Source: Planococcus citri (lineage: Eukaryota; Arthropoda; Insecta; Hemiptera; Pseudococcidae). Taken from it: DNA of 64,000 bases. A program made the position numbers and the translations under genes. The stretch lies in contig NC_088679.1 in NCBI RefSeq assembly GCF_950023065.1, positions 78,120,001 through 78,184,000 of the forward strand, written 5' to 3'. Of this stretch, positions 20,508-32,418 are shown one piece after another (the stretch's first letter is position 1; every line of letters starts with the position of its first letter). The notes under the pieces are model-generated. The model worked only from the letters and a program-made list of their open reading frames with translations, did no database searches and had not been told where the DNA came from.

Positions 20508-22010
20508 CATTCCAACATATCACACATCATATTCAAATTTTGAATTTTTCAACGTTTTCACCCCCTTCACTCCCCACCATTCACCCCTACGAAAAAAACA
20601 TTGTCAAATTCGTGATCTACACCCTCAAAAACATACATTTTGACATATCACACATCATTATGGTCAAATTTTGAATTTTTCACCCCCTTCATCCCCCACC
20701 ATCAACCCCTACGAAAAAAATATTGTCAAATTCGTGATCTACACCCTCAAAAACATACATTTCGACATATCACACATCATTATGGCCAAATTTTGAATTT
20801 CTCATCCCCTCACCCCCTCATCCACCACCCCCTACAATTTTTTGTTGTCAAATTCGTATTTTCCGACCCAAAAAACATAGGGGAGGATATCATTGCCATT
20901 TTTTTAGGGTTCATTGTATGTTTTTGAATTACGCTTATTTTGAGGGTGCTCACAGTCCACAGTGCACCCCTACTTTGAGTGACCATAGGTCCACCCTCCT
21001 TGGGAGTGGGAAACTTCGCAGACTCTTCATTCGACGCAGAATAGTAAAACAAAATCGATGAGAAGCATTTTGCATAAAATTGCGTATTTTCGGACTTGAA
21101 CGCAAAAAAACAAATTTGGGGGCTTAAGGTCCACAAAAAAGGGGGAAGTGTAAACCGGATTTACCTGGACACCCCAGATTCGTGTTCAGCGTATCAAAAA
21201 ACCCTCGTATACCAAAATTCAGCTTGTTATCAAACTTTTCCCTATGACCCTATTTTTGAGCTAATTTTCCTGGACTATGAAATAATTGCAAACTTCTACC
21301 TTCAATGTAGTGTGTATATTTTGTTTGAAAACACTTAACAAATGAAACTGTTGCGAACTTCTACCTTCATCGTAATTAAAACAGTGAAAAAAAATTTGAT
21401 CGTAAATCTTGGAGTCAAAACTCACATTTGCCATTCTCTGTCTCGATATTAAAGCAGAAGGGAGCTAGGTGAAAATCAGTCAACACACGGAATCGTGTGC
21501 TAGTAGCGCTATCTAACGATTCATTTTGGTACCTATTACAAGTTTTTTCAACTGGCAACACTACTAGAACAGTTTTTCGCGTTTTTCTCAAAATCGTTTA
21601 TGGTGGCAAAATAATGTGAGTTTTGATTCTCAGCTCCTCAAATATACACATCATTTTTTTCAAAATTGGTCATTTTTTAGCATCTTTAGACTCAGCTCAA
21701 GCTTGATGTAATTGGGCTACAAAGCTCATTTTTTGCATGAATATCAAGTTTGTGCTGGAGAAGTGCCTTTTGATAGTTTGGGCCTGTTTTGAAAATATTT
21801 GGGGCCCAAAAGGGGGGGTCAGGGTCAATTTTCAAAAAATTTACAATTTTTTACCCTTAGTCAGTAATGGATAACAAATCAAAGCTGTATTCCAAATTTC
21901 ATCAAAATTGGTTCGGCCAATTCTTCAAACTTTAAGTGAGACTTAAGAAAGAATTTTACCAAAATGACAAAAAACAGGGTTCTTGAAGCTTCGCGAATTT
22001 TCATCATACA
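20508..22010 (-). repeat. Inner inverted repeat, right arm (unit A)
   Basis: Mirror of 18,660-20,120, with three rather than four of the roughly 120-bp subrepeats near the loop. It has an additional stretch of about 185 bp near 21,517-21,702, between GATTCA and TGTAATTGGG, missing from the left arm. Long arms made partly of tandem subrepeats are the hallmark of Foldback-type elements. Confidence 0.88.
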
Positions 22011-23069
22011 AAATATTAATTTTAATAATTTAAAAAACGAAGACACGAACATGAAAAGTGAACAATCTCAGAATATCGAGCGAAACGATAATGCACTTAA
22101 TAATCAACTCTCGAAAACAATAATCGATTCAAAAATATAATCATCATAAAGGCAAAATATTAATCCATGATATTCACGAAAACCATTAATTATAATACAT
22201 CAATCAAAATTTATCATTACGTTCGTAGGAAAATTATTTCCAGAGTTGCGATGACGATGTTGCCCGAATACACAAATCCTAACCAACTGGCTTTTATGTT
22301 TTTCGATGTCACGACAAAATAACGGTGATTTTGGTGGATTCGGCGAGCCGTATAACGGGACCCCGATTAATTTGTCGACTTGCAAATTCGGGGAAGCGAA
22401 TCTGTGAGTCGCATGTTTGCTCGACCACTGGTTGGCGGAAATCGAGATCATATTTCAAACACACAATTTTTGATTGTTATTTGCACGTGAGTCGAACCTC
22501 GTTAGATTCGGCTCATGGCAAATGTGCAATTATTTTTGCAGAATGATATCGAAAATTCGTATTTTTGGATGATGAGATTTAGCATCAGAATGCGAGGTTA
22601 AATCTCACCGTCACAGGACCTTAGGCTGAAAATCAAGTTTCTGAGAAAAACGCATTCAAAGTTTTTAGTTGCAATTACAGCACTTCTACAGGATTTATCA
22701 TCATAACTATTTTATTTCAACATTATTAAGTGGGAATGAGCGTTCTCCCTGCTTCTTCAAGTTGTTTATTTGTGTGAATTTATTGAAAACTTGTTTTGGA
22801 GATTAACCGCTTCAAACTTATCCGCAGTGAAATAATTCAGTTTTTTGAGAAGAACTCACAAACTAAGCATTCTAGAAAAAACCAACGACATTAGGACGAT
22901 TGGAAATTTAATGTTCTACAACTTTGGTCATATGTAATTTTTTTGTAGGTTTCTTCCTCTCGCCTCCAGATCAATTTTAATGAAACCACACCATTCAAAA
23001 AATGTTTAGGGCTTTTTTGCAAAAGTTTTGAAATGTGTTTGTACAAAATGTTCATTTCCGCATTTCGGG
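22011..23069. other. Spacer between inner and outer right arms; no confident gene
   Basis: The 22,200-22,560 part is less AT-rich and open on both strands for 70-80 codons (for example the plus-strand peptide piece FGEPYNGTPINLS), but no family is recognisable. It is retained essentially unchanged in unit B, as is all of this unit, so conservation is not informative. Confidence 0.35.
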
Positions 23070-23463
23070 TATGATTTAGCAACTTAGGGACTTCGAAAAT
23101 GGTTTCAATCAATTTTTGAAGGTTTTCCGGGCCCCGATCCGAAAAAAAAAACTTCAAAAATTAATTTTAGCTCAAGTATGAAATTTTTTTTGAGACTTTT
23201 TTGCAATAGTTTTGAATAAAAATTCTTGTACTAAATGTTCATTTTAGGTATGATTCAGCATCGTAGGGACTTAGAAAATGGTTTCAATCAATTTTTGAGA
23301 CTTTTCCGGTCCCGAACCCCCCCCCCTCCCCAAAAAAAGCTATTTTGATAAATGCGATCTTATAGGTGCCTTTTTTCCTAGACGATCACGATTTGGGCAG
23401 CCGCGAGCCGTTCGTCAGCATTTCAATGGTTGAAGTGAAGTTTACCATTTTCAGCTCTTAGGT
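23070..23463 (-). repeat. Outer inverted repeat, right arm (unit A)
   Basis: Reverse complement of 16,360-16,761, ending at TTTCAGCTCTTAGG. Immediately beyond it, at about 23,463-23,650, lies a third copy of the inner-arm segment GAGAAGCATTTTGCAT to AACTTTTCCCTATG (compare 21,060-21,246). Confidence 0.85.
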
Positions 23464-23650
23464 GAGAAGCATTTTGCATTAAAATTGCGTATTTTCGGAC
23501 TTGAACGCAAAAAAACAAATTTGGGGGCTTAAGGTCCACAAAAAAGGGGGAAGCGTAGACCGGATTTACCTGGACACCCCAAATTCGTGTTCAGTGTATC
23601 AAAAAACCCTCGTATACCAAAATTCAGCTTGTTATCAAACTTTTCCCTAT

Positions 23651-24444
23651 GGAATTTTGCAAACAAAACTAAGATTTCATCAAAACTCACATTTGCCATT
23701 GGCAAATGTTGGCAAATGTGAGTTAGTATTTATTTACCTTGCCTGCACCTCAAAATTGTTGCAGACTTTTTCGTGAACTTTGGTTCTACTATTTCTTAAA
23801 AAATTTGGTCCAGAATGCTTTTGAAATTTGAAAATCAATCATCGAGAAATCAATGATAATGATTATTATGTAGATAGTGCACATTATCTAATCTATCTGA
23901 TTATCTCAAATTCCTACAAGATAGAAAATCTCGCCTAATAATTTTAATTTTCGCTATGTGTCTACATACTTACTTAATTTACAGACGAAATGAAAATTCC
24001 AATTTATTTGCTCAAACGTCCTTATCTGTACGCCAGCTCGACATACCGGCTAAAATAATTTTTAAAACAACAACAACTCGCAGTCATTCAATAATTTGAT
24101 ATTGCGTGTAAGTATGGCGATTAACACAAATGTACCTAGAAGAAAAAAAGGACGAAAGAAATAACCAAGAGTAGTAAGTATAGGTGAACTCGATCCGTGA
24201 AGAACACACAAAATGGATTCGACAATAAATAGCTAACTTGACACTTTTACGAAGAGGGAGTCAGCAAAACCTAAATATAAGCTTTTCGAAAAATAATGTT
24301 TACATTGATTTCATTTTGAGATTGGGTTTTTCAACGAAAATACTTTGGGATTTTTTTTTTTTTTGGTAATAGATTTGAACCCAAAATTGGATTATGATTG
24401 TTCGGATATCTGAAAAAGTGTACTTAATGCAACGTATCAATATA
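23651..24444. other. Right flank of the palindrome, no gene
   Basis: AT-rich, with a short inverted word at about 23,690-23,715 (CACATTTGCCATTGGCAAATG). No gene or element is recognisable. Confidence 0.45.
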
Positions 24445-24609
24445 TGTGAGGGCACATACGGAAAGGGACCTACAGACCAAAAAAAAAAAAAAAAAAAAAG
24501 TTCTCTGAAATTGTTGTAGGAACCCTTTACAGAGTTCCTACAACAATTTCAGAGAACTTTTTTTTTTTTTTTTTTGGTCGGTAGGTCCCTTTCCGTATGC
24601 GCCCTCACA
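24445..24609. mobile_element. 165-bp foldback MITE with TA target duplication
   Basis: Starts TGTGAGGGCACATACGG and ends with its inverse (one mismatch). It is almost palindromic throughout, including A21/T19 runs and the paired GTTCTCTGAAATTGTTG segments around a short CCCTTTACAGA loop. TA flanks both sides (24,443-24,444 and 24,610-24,611). The duplicate unit has the empty site CAATATATTGGG at 46,564-46,575 with a single TA at 46,569-46,570, which proves the insertion boundaries. Likely Tc1/mariner-type or a related TA-targeting family. Confidence 0.95.
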
Positions 24610-24611
24610 TA

Positions 24612-24960
24612 TTGGGTAAAAATTTCGCGAATAATTAAAATATTTCGACGAAAATGAGTTTTCAGTATTTTTAAAGAATTTTGAGGCCGAAATTGGGCGA
24701 TGATTTTCGTGTTACTTGCAGTGGGCTTTACCTAAAATAATATACTTAATTTCAGTACAAAATCGAAAATTTCTATCAAAACTTTTTACGAATGCGCATT
24801 TTGGAAAAATCGCAGCCTTCAATTTTGTTGATTTTTCGAAACTATCGAAGAAGGAGTTAAAGATGTTTATAATGCGCTTGAAGTATCTACCTGGAATAGT
24901 GATGGCGAGAGGGGGGATGCAAGTGGTGCACATGCAGCGGGCTTGGTTTATTTCCAAGGA
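24612..24960. other. Right end of shared block before homology break; no gene
   Basis: Homologous to 46,571-46,916. At 24,960/24,961 the similarity between units stops abruptly, at the first base of the 4.4-kb inverted-repeat element. Open frames on both strands show no domain. Confidence 0.5.
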
Positions 24961-25627
24961 CTAGAGAAAATGAATAGAAAAAGAAATCAAGAGAAAAAAT
25001 ACCTATAAGATTACAAGTATTGATTTTAAAAATGGAAAAAGCAGCACTTTTGAGGCAAATTCTGATAAACGTTAGTACTTTTTGACAATTTTTTCAAAAA
25101 CTGTACCTTCAATCTATTTTGTCTAACACGAGATTTTACTAACCATTTTGACATAAAATAGAATTTTTTGGATAATTCATCAGAAAAAGACCTTTGCCCA
25201 CAATATTTCGTCAAAAAAGTGGAACTTGCAGACCATTTTGACAAAAAGCAGTAGTTTTGAAAATGTTGGCTAAAAGCAGAAGTTTTTTTTACGATACCTA
25301 GGCATGTAATTTACCTATTTATTTTGAAATAACTAAGAAAAAATTAAATTTTGACAATGATTTGGCAAAAAACAGGATTTTTTAAGGATAATTTTTGGAA
25401 AATCAAGAATTCTTGCCAATTTAGGCAACAAGATTTTTTGAACATTTTGGGAAAAAGCAGGAGTTTTTTTTGGCAATTTTTACAAAGTTAGGAGTTTTTT
25501 TTTATAATTTTGACAAAAAAGGAACTTATAAGTACGATTCTGACGCAAACGAGATTTTTTTGACAATTTAGGAAAGAGCAGAACTTTGCACGACAATTCT
25601 GGCAAAAACATAACACGGACTTCTTAG

Positions 25628-26320
25628 GATCAACCATGATGAGAAAAAACGGTGATGAAAATTTTGGACCCCTAGAGCAAGTATTTTGGGGGGGAGGGGC
25701 TAAAATGTGTTTTTTTAAATTAATTTTCTCGTTTCCTCCCAAATGCAGATAAAAAGTTCGCGTTTTTTTAGATGGGTTCTAGAAAGTCCAAAGAACAAAA
25801 CCAATTTAGGAAAAAAATTTTGGGCAATTTTTGGGGGGGTTATGCCATTTTGAAAATTTTGAGCCGCCATTTTGTAATGAAGGGTCAAAACGTCAATGGA
25901 ATTTTTTTAGTCCAAACACGCGTTATTTATCCGTAAACATACCATAAAAATTTTAAAAATTTTGGAGTGGTGGAAGTTTGTCAACAAAAAATAAAAACTG
26001 ACCACCCCTTGCTCTAATTCACTATGCGTAGCACCTACTAAACAATACACATAAGTACAAGTTATGGGAAAACAGCTATTAAATGTTGATTTTAATAAAA
26101 TCATTTCATTCTGGAGCCAACAGAAAATGTTTGTGTGGAGCCCTAACCTCCTACCCACCCACCCACCCCTTCCCCCTCTCCCCAAATTGTTATTTTGATG
26201 AAAAATCAAGTCGCCGATATGGGTGTCGTTTTCATATGAATCGAACCTTCTGAAAACGAATTTGCAGTCGAATTCACATTTTGAACCATTTCTTCCCCAC
26301 CCCTCCCTTCCGCTGAAAAT
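25628..26320 (+). repeat. Inner inverted arm, left, of the 4.4-kb element
   Basis: Runs from GATCAACCATGATGAG to the GAACCATTTCTTCCCCACCC region; the inverse is at 27,020-27,717. The two arms give the same 148-codon frame in opposite orientations (25,907-26,353 minus, inside 26,909-27,433 plus), which I treat as repeat-derived. Confidence 0.85.
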
Positions 26321-27019
26321 AAGTTTGTAATTGTTTTGTAGGTACATACACAAGTTTTTACATTTTCCTTTTTTTGGTCCCCAATCCCAAAATCCAAAGC
26401 TGGTGGGGTAGTTTATTAGCGCATCAAAAAATGTTTGTGTGGGACCCTAACCTACCACTACACCCCCTTATCCCTCACCTCAAATTGTTATTTCGATCAA
26501 AAATCAAATTGACGGTGTGGATGTTGTTTTCATATGAATAAAACCTTCTGAAAACGAATTTGCAGTCGAATTCACATTTGAACCAATTTTCCCACACCCC
26601 TCGCTTCCCCTGAATATAAATTCGTCATTATTAATAAAAATTAGGTAGGTAAGCATGCACTATGATTCTCACCTACGCACATAATACTTTTCAATGACGA
26701 ATTAATATTGAGGGGAAGGGAGGGGTGGACAAAAAATGGTTCAAATGTGAATTCGACTGCAACTTCGTTTTCGTAGGAAAAAACGACTAGCATATCGGCG
26801 ACTTGATTTTTCATCAAAATAACAATTTGAGGGGGAGGGGGTGAGAGGTTTGGGCCCTACATAAATATTTTCTGTTGGCTCCAGAATGAAATGATTTCAT
26901 AACAGTCAATGGTTGATTACTGGTTTATCCATAACTTGTACTTATGTATAGTAGGTGAGACTCATAGTGCATGCTTGGTAGCTTATTACTTACCTACTTG
27001 TATTAATATAGATGAATTT

Positions 27020-27717
27020 ATATTCGGGGGAAGGGAGGGGTGGGGAAGAAATGGTTCAAAATGTGAATTCGACTGCAAATTCGTTTTCAGAAGGTTCGAT
27101 TCATATGAAAACGACACCCATATCGGCGACTTGATTTTTCATCAAAATAACAATTTGGGGAGAGGGGGAAGGGGTGGGTGGGTGGGTAGGAGGTTAGGGC
27201 TCCACACAAACATTTTCTGTTGGCTCCAGAATGAAATGATTTTATTAAAATCAACATTTAATAGCTGTTTTCCCATAACTTGTACTTATGTGTATTGTTT
27301 AGTAGGTGCTACGCATAGTGAATTAGAGCAAGGGGTGGTCAGTTTTTATTTTTTGTTGACAAACTTCCACCACTCCAAAATTTTTAAAATTTTTATGGTA
27401 TGTTTACGGATAAATAACGCGTGTTTGGACTAAAAAAATTCCATTGACGTTTTGACCCTTCATTACAAAATGGCGGCTCAAAATTTTCAAAATGGCATAA
27501 CCCCCCCAAAAATTGCCCAAAATTTTTTTCCTAAATTGGTTTTGTTCTTTGGACTTTCTAGAACCCATCTAAAAAAACGCGAACTTTTTATCTGCATTTG
27601 GGAGGAAACGAGAAAATTAATTTAAAAAAACACATTTTAGCCCCTCCCCCCCCCCCCAAAATACTTGCTCTAGGGGTCCAAAATTTTCATCACAGTTTTT
27701 TCTCATCATGGTTGATC
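27020..27717 (-). repeat. Inner inverted arm, right, of the 4.4-kb element
   Basis: Mirror image of 25,628-26,320, with a longer C run (near 27,644-27,657) and a few substitutions. The arms are still highly similar, so the palindrome is recent or is homogenised by conversion. Confidence 0.85.
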
Positions 27718-29360
27718 TTTTGGGGCGGGAGCGGTCAATATCTGTTTCGGGGGCCAAATCACCATACTAAACCGGCTATGCCCTTTTGGCTACCAACAAA
27801 GTTTTTGGTCATTTCTGCAAAAAATATTAGGACTTTCTTGATATCGTCAAAAAAAGGTATTTTCTCAACAATTTTGGCAAAAAACGGGACTTTTTTGGAA
27901 ATTTTGACAAAAGTTGGGAGTTTTTAATAATTTTTTTTACAATTTTGGCGAAAATGAGACTTTTTTTACATTCTGGCGATAAGAATTTTTGAACATTTTG
28001 GCATAAAACATGTGCTTTTTTTTGGCAATTTTTACAAGTCAAGATTTTATGGTAATTATGGCAAAGAAATAAGAATCTTTGAAATTTTGGACAACAACAG
28101 GTTTTTTTGCTCATTTTTACAAAAAATATTACGTCATTCAGAAGAAAATGTATTTTCGACAATTATGACCAAAAACAGTGCTTTTTGATAATTTCGACAG
28201 AAGTCTGAACTTTTTTATAATTTTTAAAAAAATGTGACTTTTTTGATGAAGTCGATTTTGGCATTTATTTTACCCCTAACCTTAAAATGAACCCTCAAAG
28301 GTGGGAGGGGGCAGTGCAAAACATGAAATTTCGATTAATTCGAGGTGGGCAATCGAAATAATGTATTTTTTTAGATCGCTATAGGATATGGGGGTTTTTT
28401 AGGTCGCTGAAGTCGATTTTGGCATTTATTTTACCCCAACCTCAAAACGAGCCCTCAAAGGAGGGAGAGGGTGGTCCAAAACATGAAATTTTGAAAAATT
28501 CGTGAGGGTATCGAAATATGTTTTTTTTGGGTCACTAAAGTCAATTTTAGTATTCATATTCCTGTAGTAATTTTTTACTTGAAAATGTTTTTAAAAAAAT
28601 AAGAAAAACAGCATTTATGCAACTTTACATAGCAATTTCTTCAAATGGGGCAGGTTGGGGCAGCCAATTTTTCAGGGATGTTTTTCTTTACATGCCATAG
28701 TACCCCAGGGATGTGATATTTCACCTTGAGTCAGCTTGGGTTTTTTTAAAAAAAACTTTTACCTTGAAAATAGCAAAAAAAAATGAGTTTTTTTGTGACG
28801 AGCATGCTAGAAACCAAAATATTTTTGAAAAAATGGAATCAACGATTTTTATACTCAAAAATGTCCATATTTTGATATAAACCCATAAAGTTTTGAAAAA
28901 AATTAAAATTGACATGCTTTACAGCATTTTGAAGTTAGCAGTTTTTTTGACTATTTTGAGGTACTTCAATTCATTCATTTCTGTAGGCAAGCAAAATAAT
29001 GGAAAAGTGTTTGAAATCACAGAAAGGGACGTGGAATATAATGTAGAAAACCGCTACATATTCGTAATCAACTTTTGAGACTTGTTCAGTCTGAGGATTT
29101 TTTGAATTTTGGCCGCTACTTCTTCATTTCGGACCACTGTGCGACATGACCAACGTGACAATTATCACTTTATCAGATAGTGCACAGTGAGGTGCCATAC
29201 CTCATCTCATGACTTTGCTGCAAAGATGTGATGTGTGCGCGCGCTTAGACGTTTATCAGAATTTGTCTCAAAAGTGCTGCTTTTTCCATTTTTAAAATCA
29301 ATACTTGTAATCTTATAGGTATTTTTTCTCTTGATTTCTTTTTCTATTCATTTTCTCTAG

Positions 29361-30530
29361 TTCTTTCAGAATAGAAAAAATCTGATCCGAAAAAAATGTT
29401 CAATTATACTTGTAAATAAAATGATAGGTACCTATGTTTATCACATCAATCTATGGATAAGATACACAACGTGTACTTTTTTTTTTTATAGAATAATTAT
29501 TACGTAGTATGGGTAAAGGAACTTCAAAAATGCTAAAAAAAAATTGATTTTTCAAACAATTTGTCCCTCAATGATGGGTCAAGTTTTTGAATTTTGGTAA
29601 GATTTGTTGAACATGTGTGTGTGTGGTACCTATTGGATTTGAAAAACATTTTGTTAAAATTTTTGAAAATTGAAATTGAAATCGAAATTTGTATTTTCTG
29701 CAAAAAATACTGATTTTGAGTTAGATTTCTGAACAATTTTTGGGTAATTTGCCTATTCTTGGTAACTTTTTGTAAGTTGGACTAGCAATATTTTCATTTT
29801 GAAGGATTTTTTTGACCAAGCATTGTGGAAATGTGTTTAAAATGAGAAGACTGTGAAAATTATAACTGAATAGCTCTGACCTCAATTTGAATATTTTTGG
29901 TATTTTTTTTTCCCAGAGAGCTCATGATTACAATCTAAGCTAACTTCAGTAGATGAGCGTTTTGACAACCTTTCGAACACGTATTCTAGGGTAAAATTCG
30001 ACGCTCAACGTGTTTTGTTCTACACATTTTTTGCATATTTTGCATAATTTTTCAAAAAAACGCGAAAAACTCGTATTTTTCAGGGTTTTTTGCAAATATG
30101 AGCCTTTTGCAGACAAAATTTCAATTTCATGGATTAGTAGGAAGAAAGTACTAGTAAAAAGACACATTTTGGCGCAAACAGTTTTTGTGTAGTACCCTTC
30201 AGTTCGGAGCTGTGGCGCTTCAAAGTTTTCTTTTGTCAATTTTACCACCACCACTACGATAAAATTTTTTGAAAAAAATCGTGTTGAAAGGCCCAGGCTT
30301 TCCCCACACATTCCGCGTGGTACCAGAATTTTATCCCCACCACTCATGGATACCGAATTTTTCGCGCAAAAAACGCGTTTTTTGGCTATACTGACCAAGG
30401 GGGGGTGGGGTGGGGTGGGGGGCGGAAAATCCGCTCGAAAATTTTTATTGGAGGTACCCAACAATAATCCATCATGATTTTCCAAATCTGAGAACAGGGC
30501 CATTTCACCTATCTAAACCGGGAATACCCT
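29361..30530. other. Unit A-specific stretch, no gene
   Basis: Absent from unit B, which has an unrelated 451-bp stretch at 46,917-47,367. A 185-codon minus frame at 29,946-30,503 includes Pro-rich and Val-rich low-complexity pieces with no domain; I do not call it. Confidence 0.45.
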
Positions 30531-30736
30531 TTTAGAATTATCAATTTTCCAAAGCTTTTGCCCTCGCATCGTTCGTGTCATTCTGGATATTATTAATCAA
30601 AATCTCAAAAATTTTAAAACAGGAATATTGAATTGACAAATTTCAGAGATACCTAATACCCAAGCTATTTGTTTAAAAATTTGAGAAAAAGTGACCTAAA
30701 TTTTGAGAAATGATTCACCACATACTTTTTTCACAA

Positions 30737-30779
<43 letters not shown>

Positions 30780-32418
30780 AATTTTCAGAACTTTTTACAC
30801 TCCATCCCCCTCCCCCTACGCGACACAAAAAATTGATAAAATCAAAGTTTTCACAGGAAAATTTTCAAAAAAATTGAAATTGGAAGAAAATTCTAGCATA
30901 AAGTATACTTTTTAATTTCATTCAAAATTATTAAAAAAACAACAACAACAACAACAACAAATGAACGCATTACATACGTTTTAAGAAAATAACATAACGA
31001 ATGAACACCGAAAAAATATAATATTCTGAATTCACTACGTTTCACGACCTGCTAGATATTTAATGATTAGGTAACAAATATGTTTTTCAAATGTATCAAT
31101 TTCAAGGAAAAATAGCACCAAATATTTACATTCAAGACAAAAGCTTTTTTTCGTGGAAAAATTCCTCCATTCACAAAAAAATAAAAATAAAATTAGGTAA
31201 AAGTTTATCCCGCCCCCATGCGATTTTGGAAAAAGTGTTGAATTTTCTGGAAATTTATCAAAAAATGCGAGTTTTTGCCAATTTACAAAACACTGTGGGT
31301 TTTTTGGCATTTGTCAAAATTAGGCTTTTTTATCCTTCTTTCTGAATTCCGGATGGGAATTTTTCAGACAATTCCTATAAAAAATGGAACTTTTTTTGGC
31401 CATTTTTTGGGAAAAGTGTTGAGCCTTTTTGTCCAAATACCACAGAAAAACGGCACTTTCTCTGGCAATTTCTGCAAAAAAGTATGTTCAAAATTGAATG
31501 CCTATTGCGAGTTGCGACTTGAGTAGACTTAAACCAATGTCTCAGATATGCACCACGAATGGTGGCCGCACAGAGAACACTGAGAGTGCGGCCTCTACAC
31601 AAAGGCGGTCGTCAACGCCAGTGCCTAAGCAGGCCTCCCTAATTATTCAAGTAAACTTGTAAGAAAGGAGAAGAGTCGAAGCTCTACTCAATATCCTTTG
31701 TTACAAGCTACGAGAATACCTACTCCCTATGGCTCTTATACTGACTACGCTAAGAGGGTTTACCATCTCTTAGATAGCCAGCGGGTAAAGACATAGGGGA
31801 TCACGTCGAAAAAAATAAGTATTCGAATAGTGATGCTTACCCAGGAAACGTATCGCAAAAACAAATCGAACATACTCGTACACCAGCAGTATTAAAATTA
31901 AATCAATTCCGCATGACCTGACTACTATAAGTACCTATTGCCCCTATCGAAATCAGTTTCACGATCAAATAATTTTTCTATCAATTTTCAAATATCTGCT
32001 GATGATTTCTTTCGCAGTATGATGAAATAGTAATAATTCCTCTTAATCTCTATCACAACCTCAGATAAATTGACATGGTAAATAATTGAAAAAATGATAC
32101 CACCATCTTACAGGACATTTAATTTCCAACAAAAAAGGCGATTATCACTTTTTGCTGATCTTCAATCGCATGGGAGCTATTTGAAGAATTTTTGACTTCG
32201 ATTTTTAAAAGAATTTGACCTGGATTTTTAAAAGAAAATTGATAAAATATTTTTTTTTCGATTTTTTCGGGTGCATCTGAAATTTTTTACGCGGATGTTT
32301 TTCGATGGTACCTACCTTCCATGCTAGTATCAACCTGAACGCCCTCGGGGGCCATTTCATCCCTCCCATGCGCCGATAGCTTTTTTGTATTTTTTAGAGA
32401 ACCAATCTCATTTGAGTT
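30531..32418 (+). repeat. Segmental duplication, unit A right part (pairs with 47,368-49,074 and 57,901-58,082)
   Basis: From TTTTAGAATTATCAATTTTCC this matches unit B nearly base for base. Includes a T run (30,740-30,773), a CAA microsatellite (about 30,938-30,960), a degenerate GGCAAAA-type array (31,200-31,480), and a less AT-rich block 31,500-31,830 with a perfect 8-bp hairpin GGCCGCAC/GTGCGGCC (31,564-31,571 and 31,586-31,593). The LINE insertion site of unit B is empty here at about 32,238-32,241. No gene seen. Confidence 0.88.

Larger units (their letters stand above)
24961..29360. mobile_element. 4.4-kb element with 111-bp terminal inverted repeats and nested palindrome
   Basis: Left arm 24,961-25,071 (CTAGAGAAAATGAATAG onward) and right arm 29,250-29,360 are inverted copies with one mismatch seen. 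Inside is a second inverted pair of about 690 bp (25,628-26,320 and 27,020-27,717). Between those arms is a further, more diverged inverted pair (about 26,480-26,640 and 26,690-26,840). Degenerate GGCAAAA-type arrays lie at about 25,050-25,620 and 27,780-28,250, and a two-unit 160-bp repeat at 28,248-28,560. No transposase frame is recognisable. The left end coincides with the break in homology to unit B; I do not see a target duplication, so the class is open. Confidence 0.6.

Noticed and set aside
19157..21338. Two pairs of identical small proteins (80 and 108 codons) in opposite orientation
   Set aside because: They are mirror images produced by the inner palindrome. A small deletion in unit B (near 41,620) breaks one of them, so there is no coding constraint.
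22200..22560. Overlapping 73- and 83-codon frames on opposite strands, also present at 44,327-44,673
   Set aside because: Preserved in the duplicate, but so is the whole surrounding block. No recognisable family and no decisive splice sites.
25907..27433. Matching 148- and 174-codon frames in opposite orientations
   Set aside because: Products of the 690-bp inverted arms; low-complexity Gly/Arg-rich pieces and no domain.
29946..30503. 185-codon minus-strand frame
   Set aside because: Contains Pro-rich and VVVVV low-complexity runs and no recognisable domain, and lies in DNA missing from the duplicate unit.
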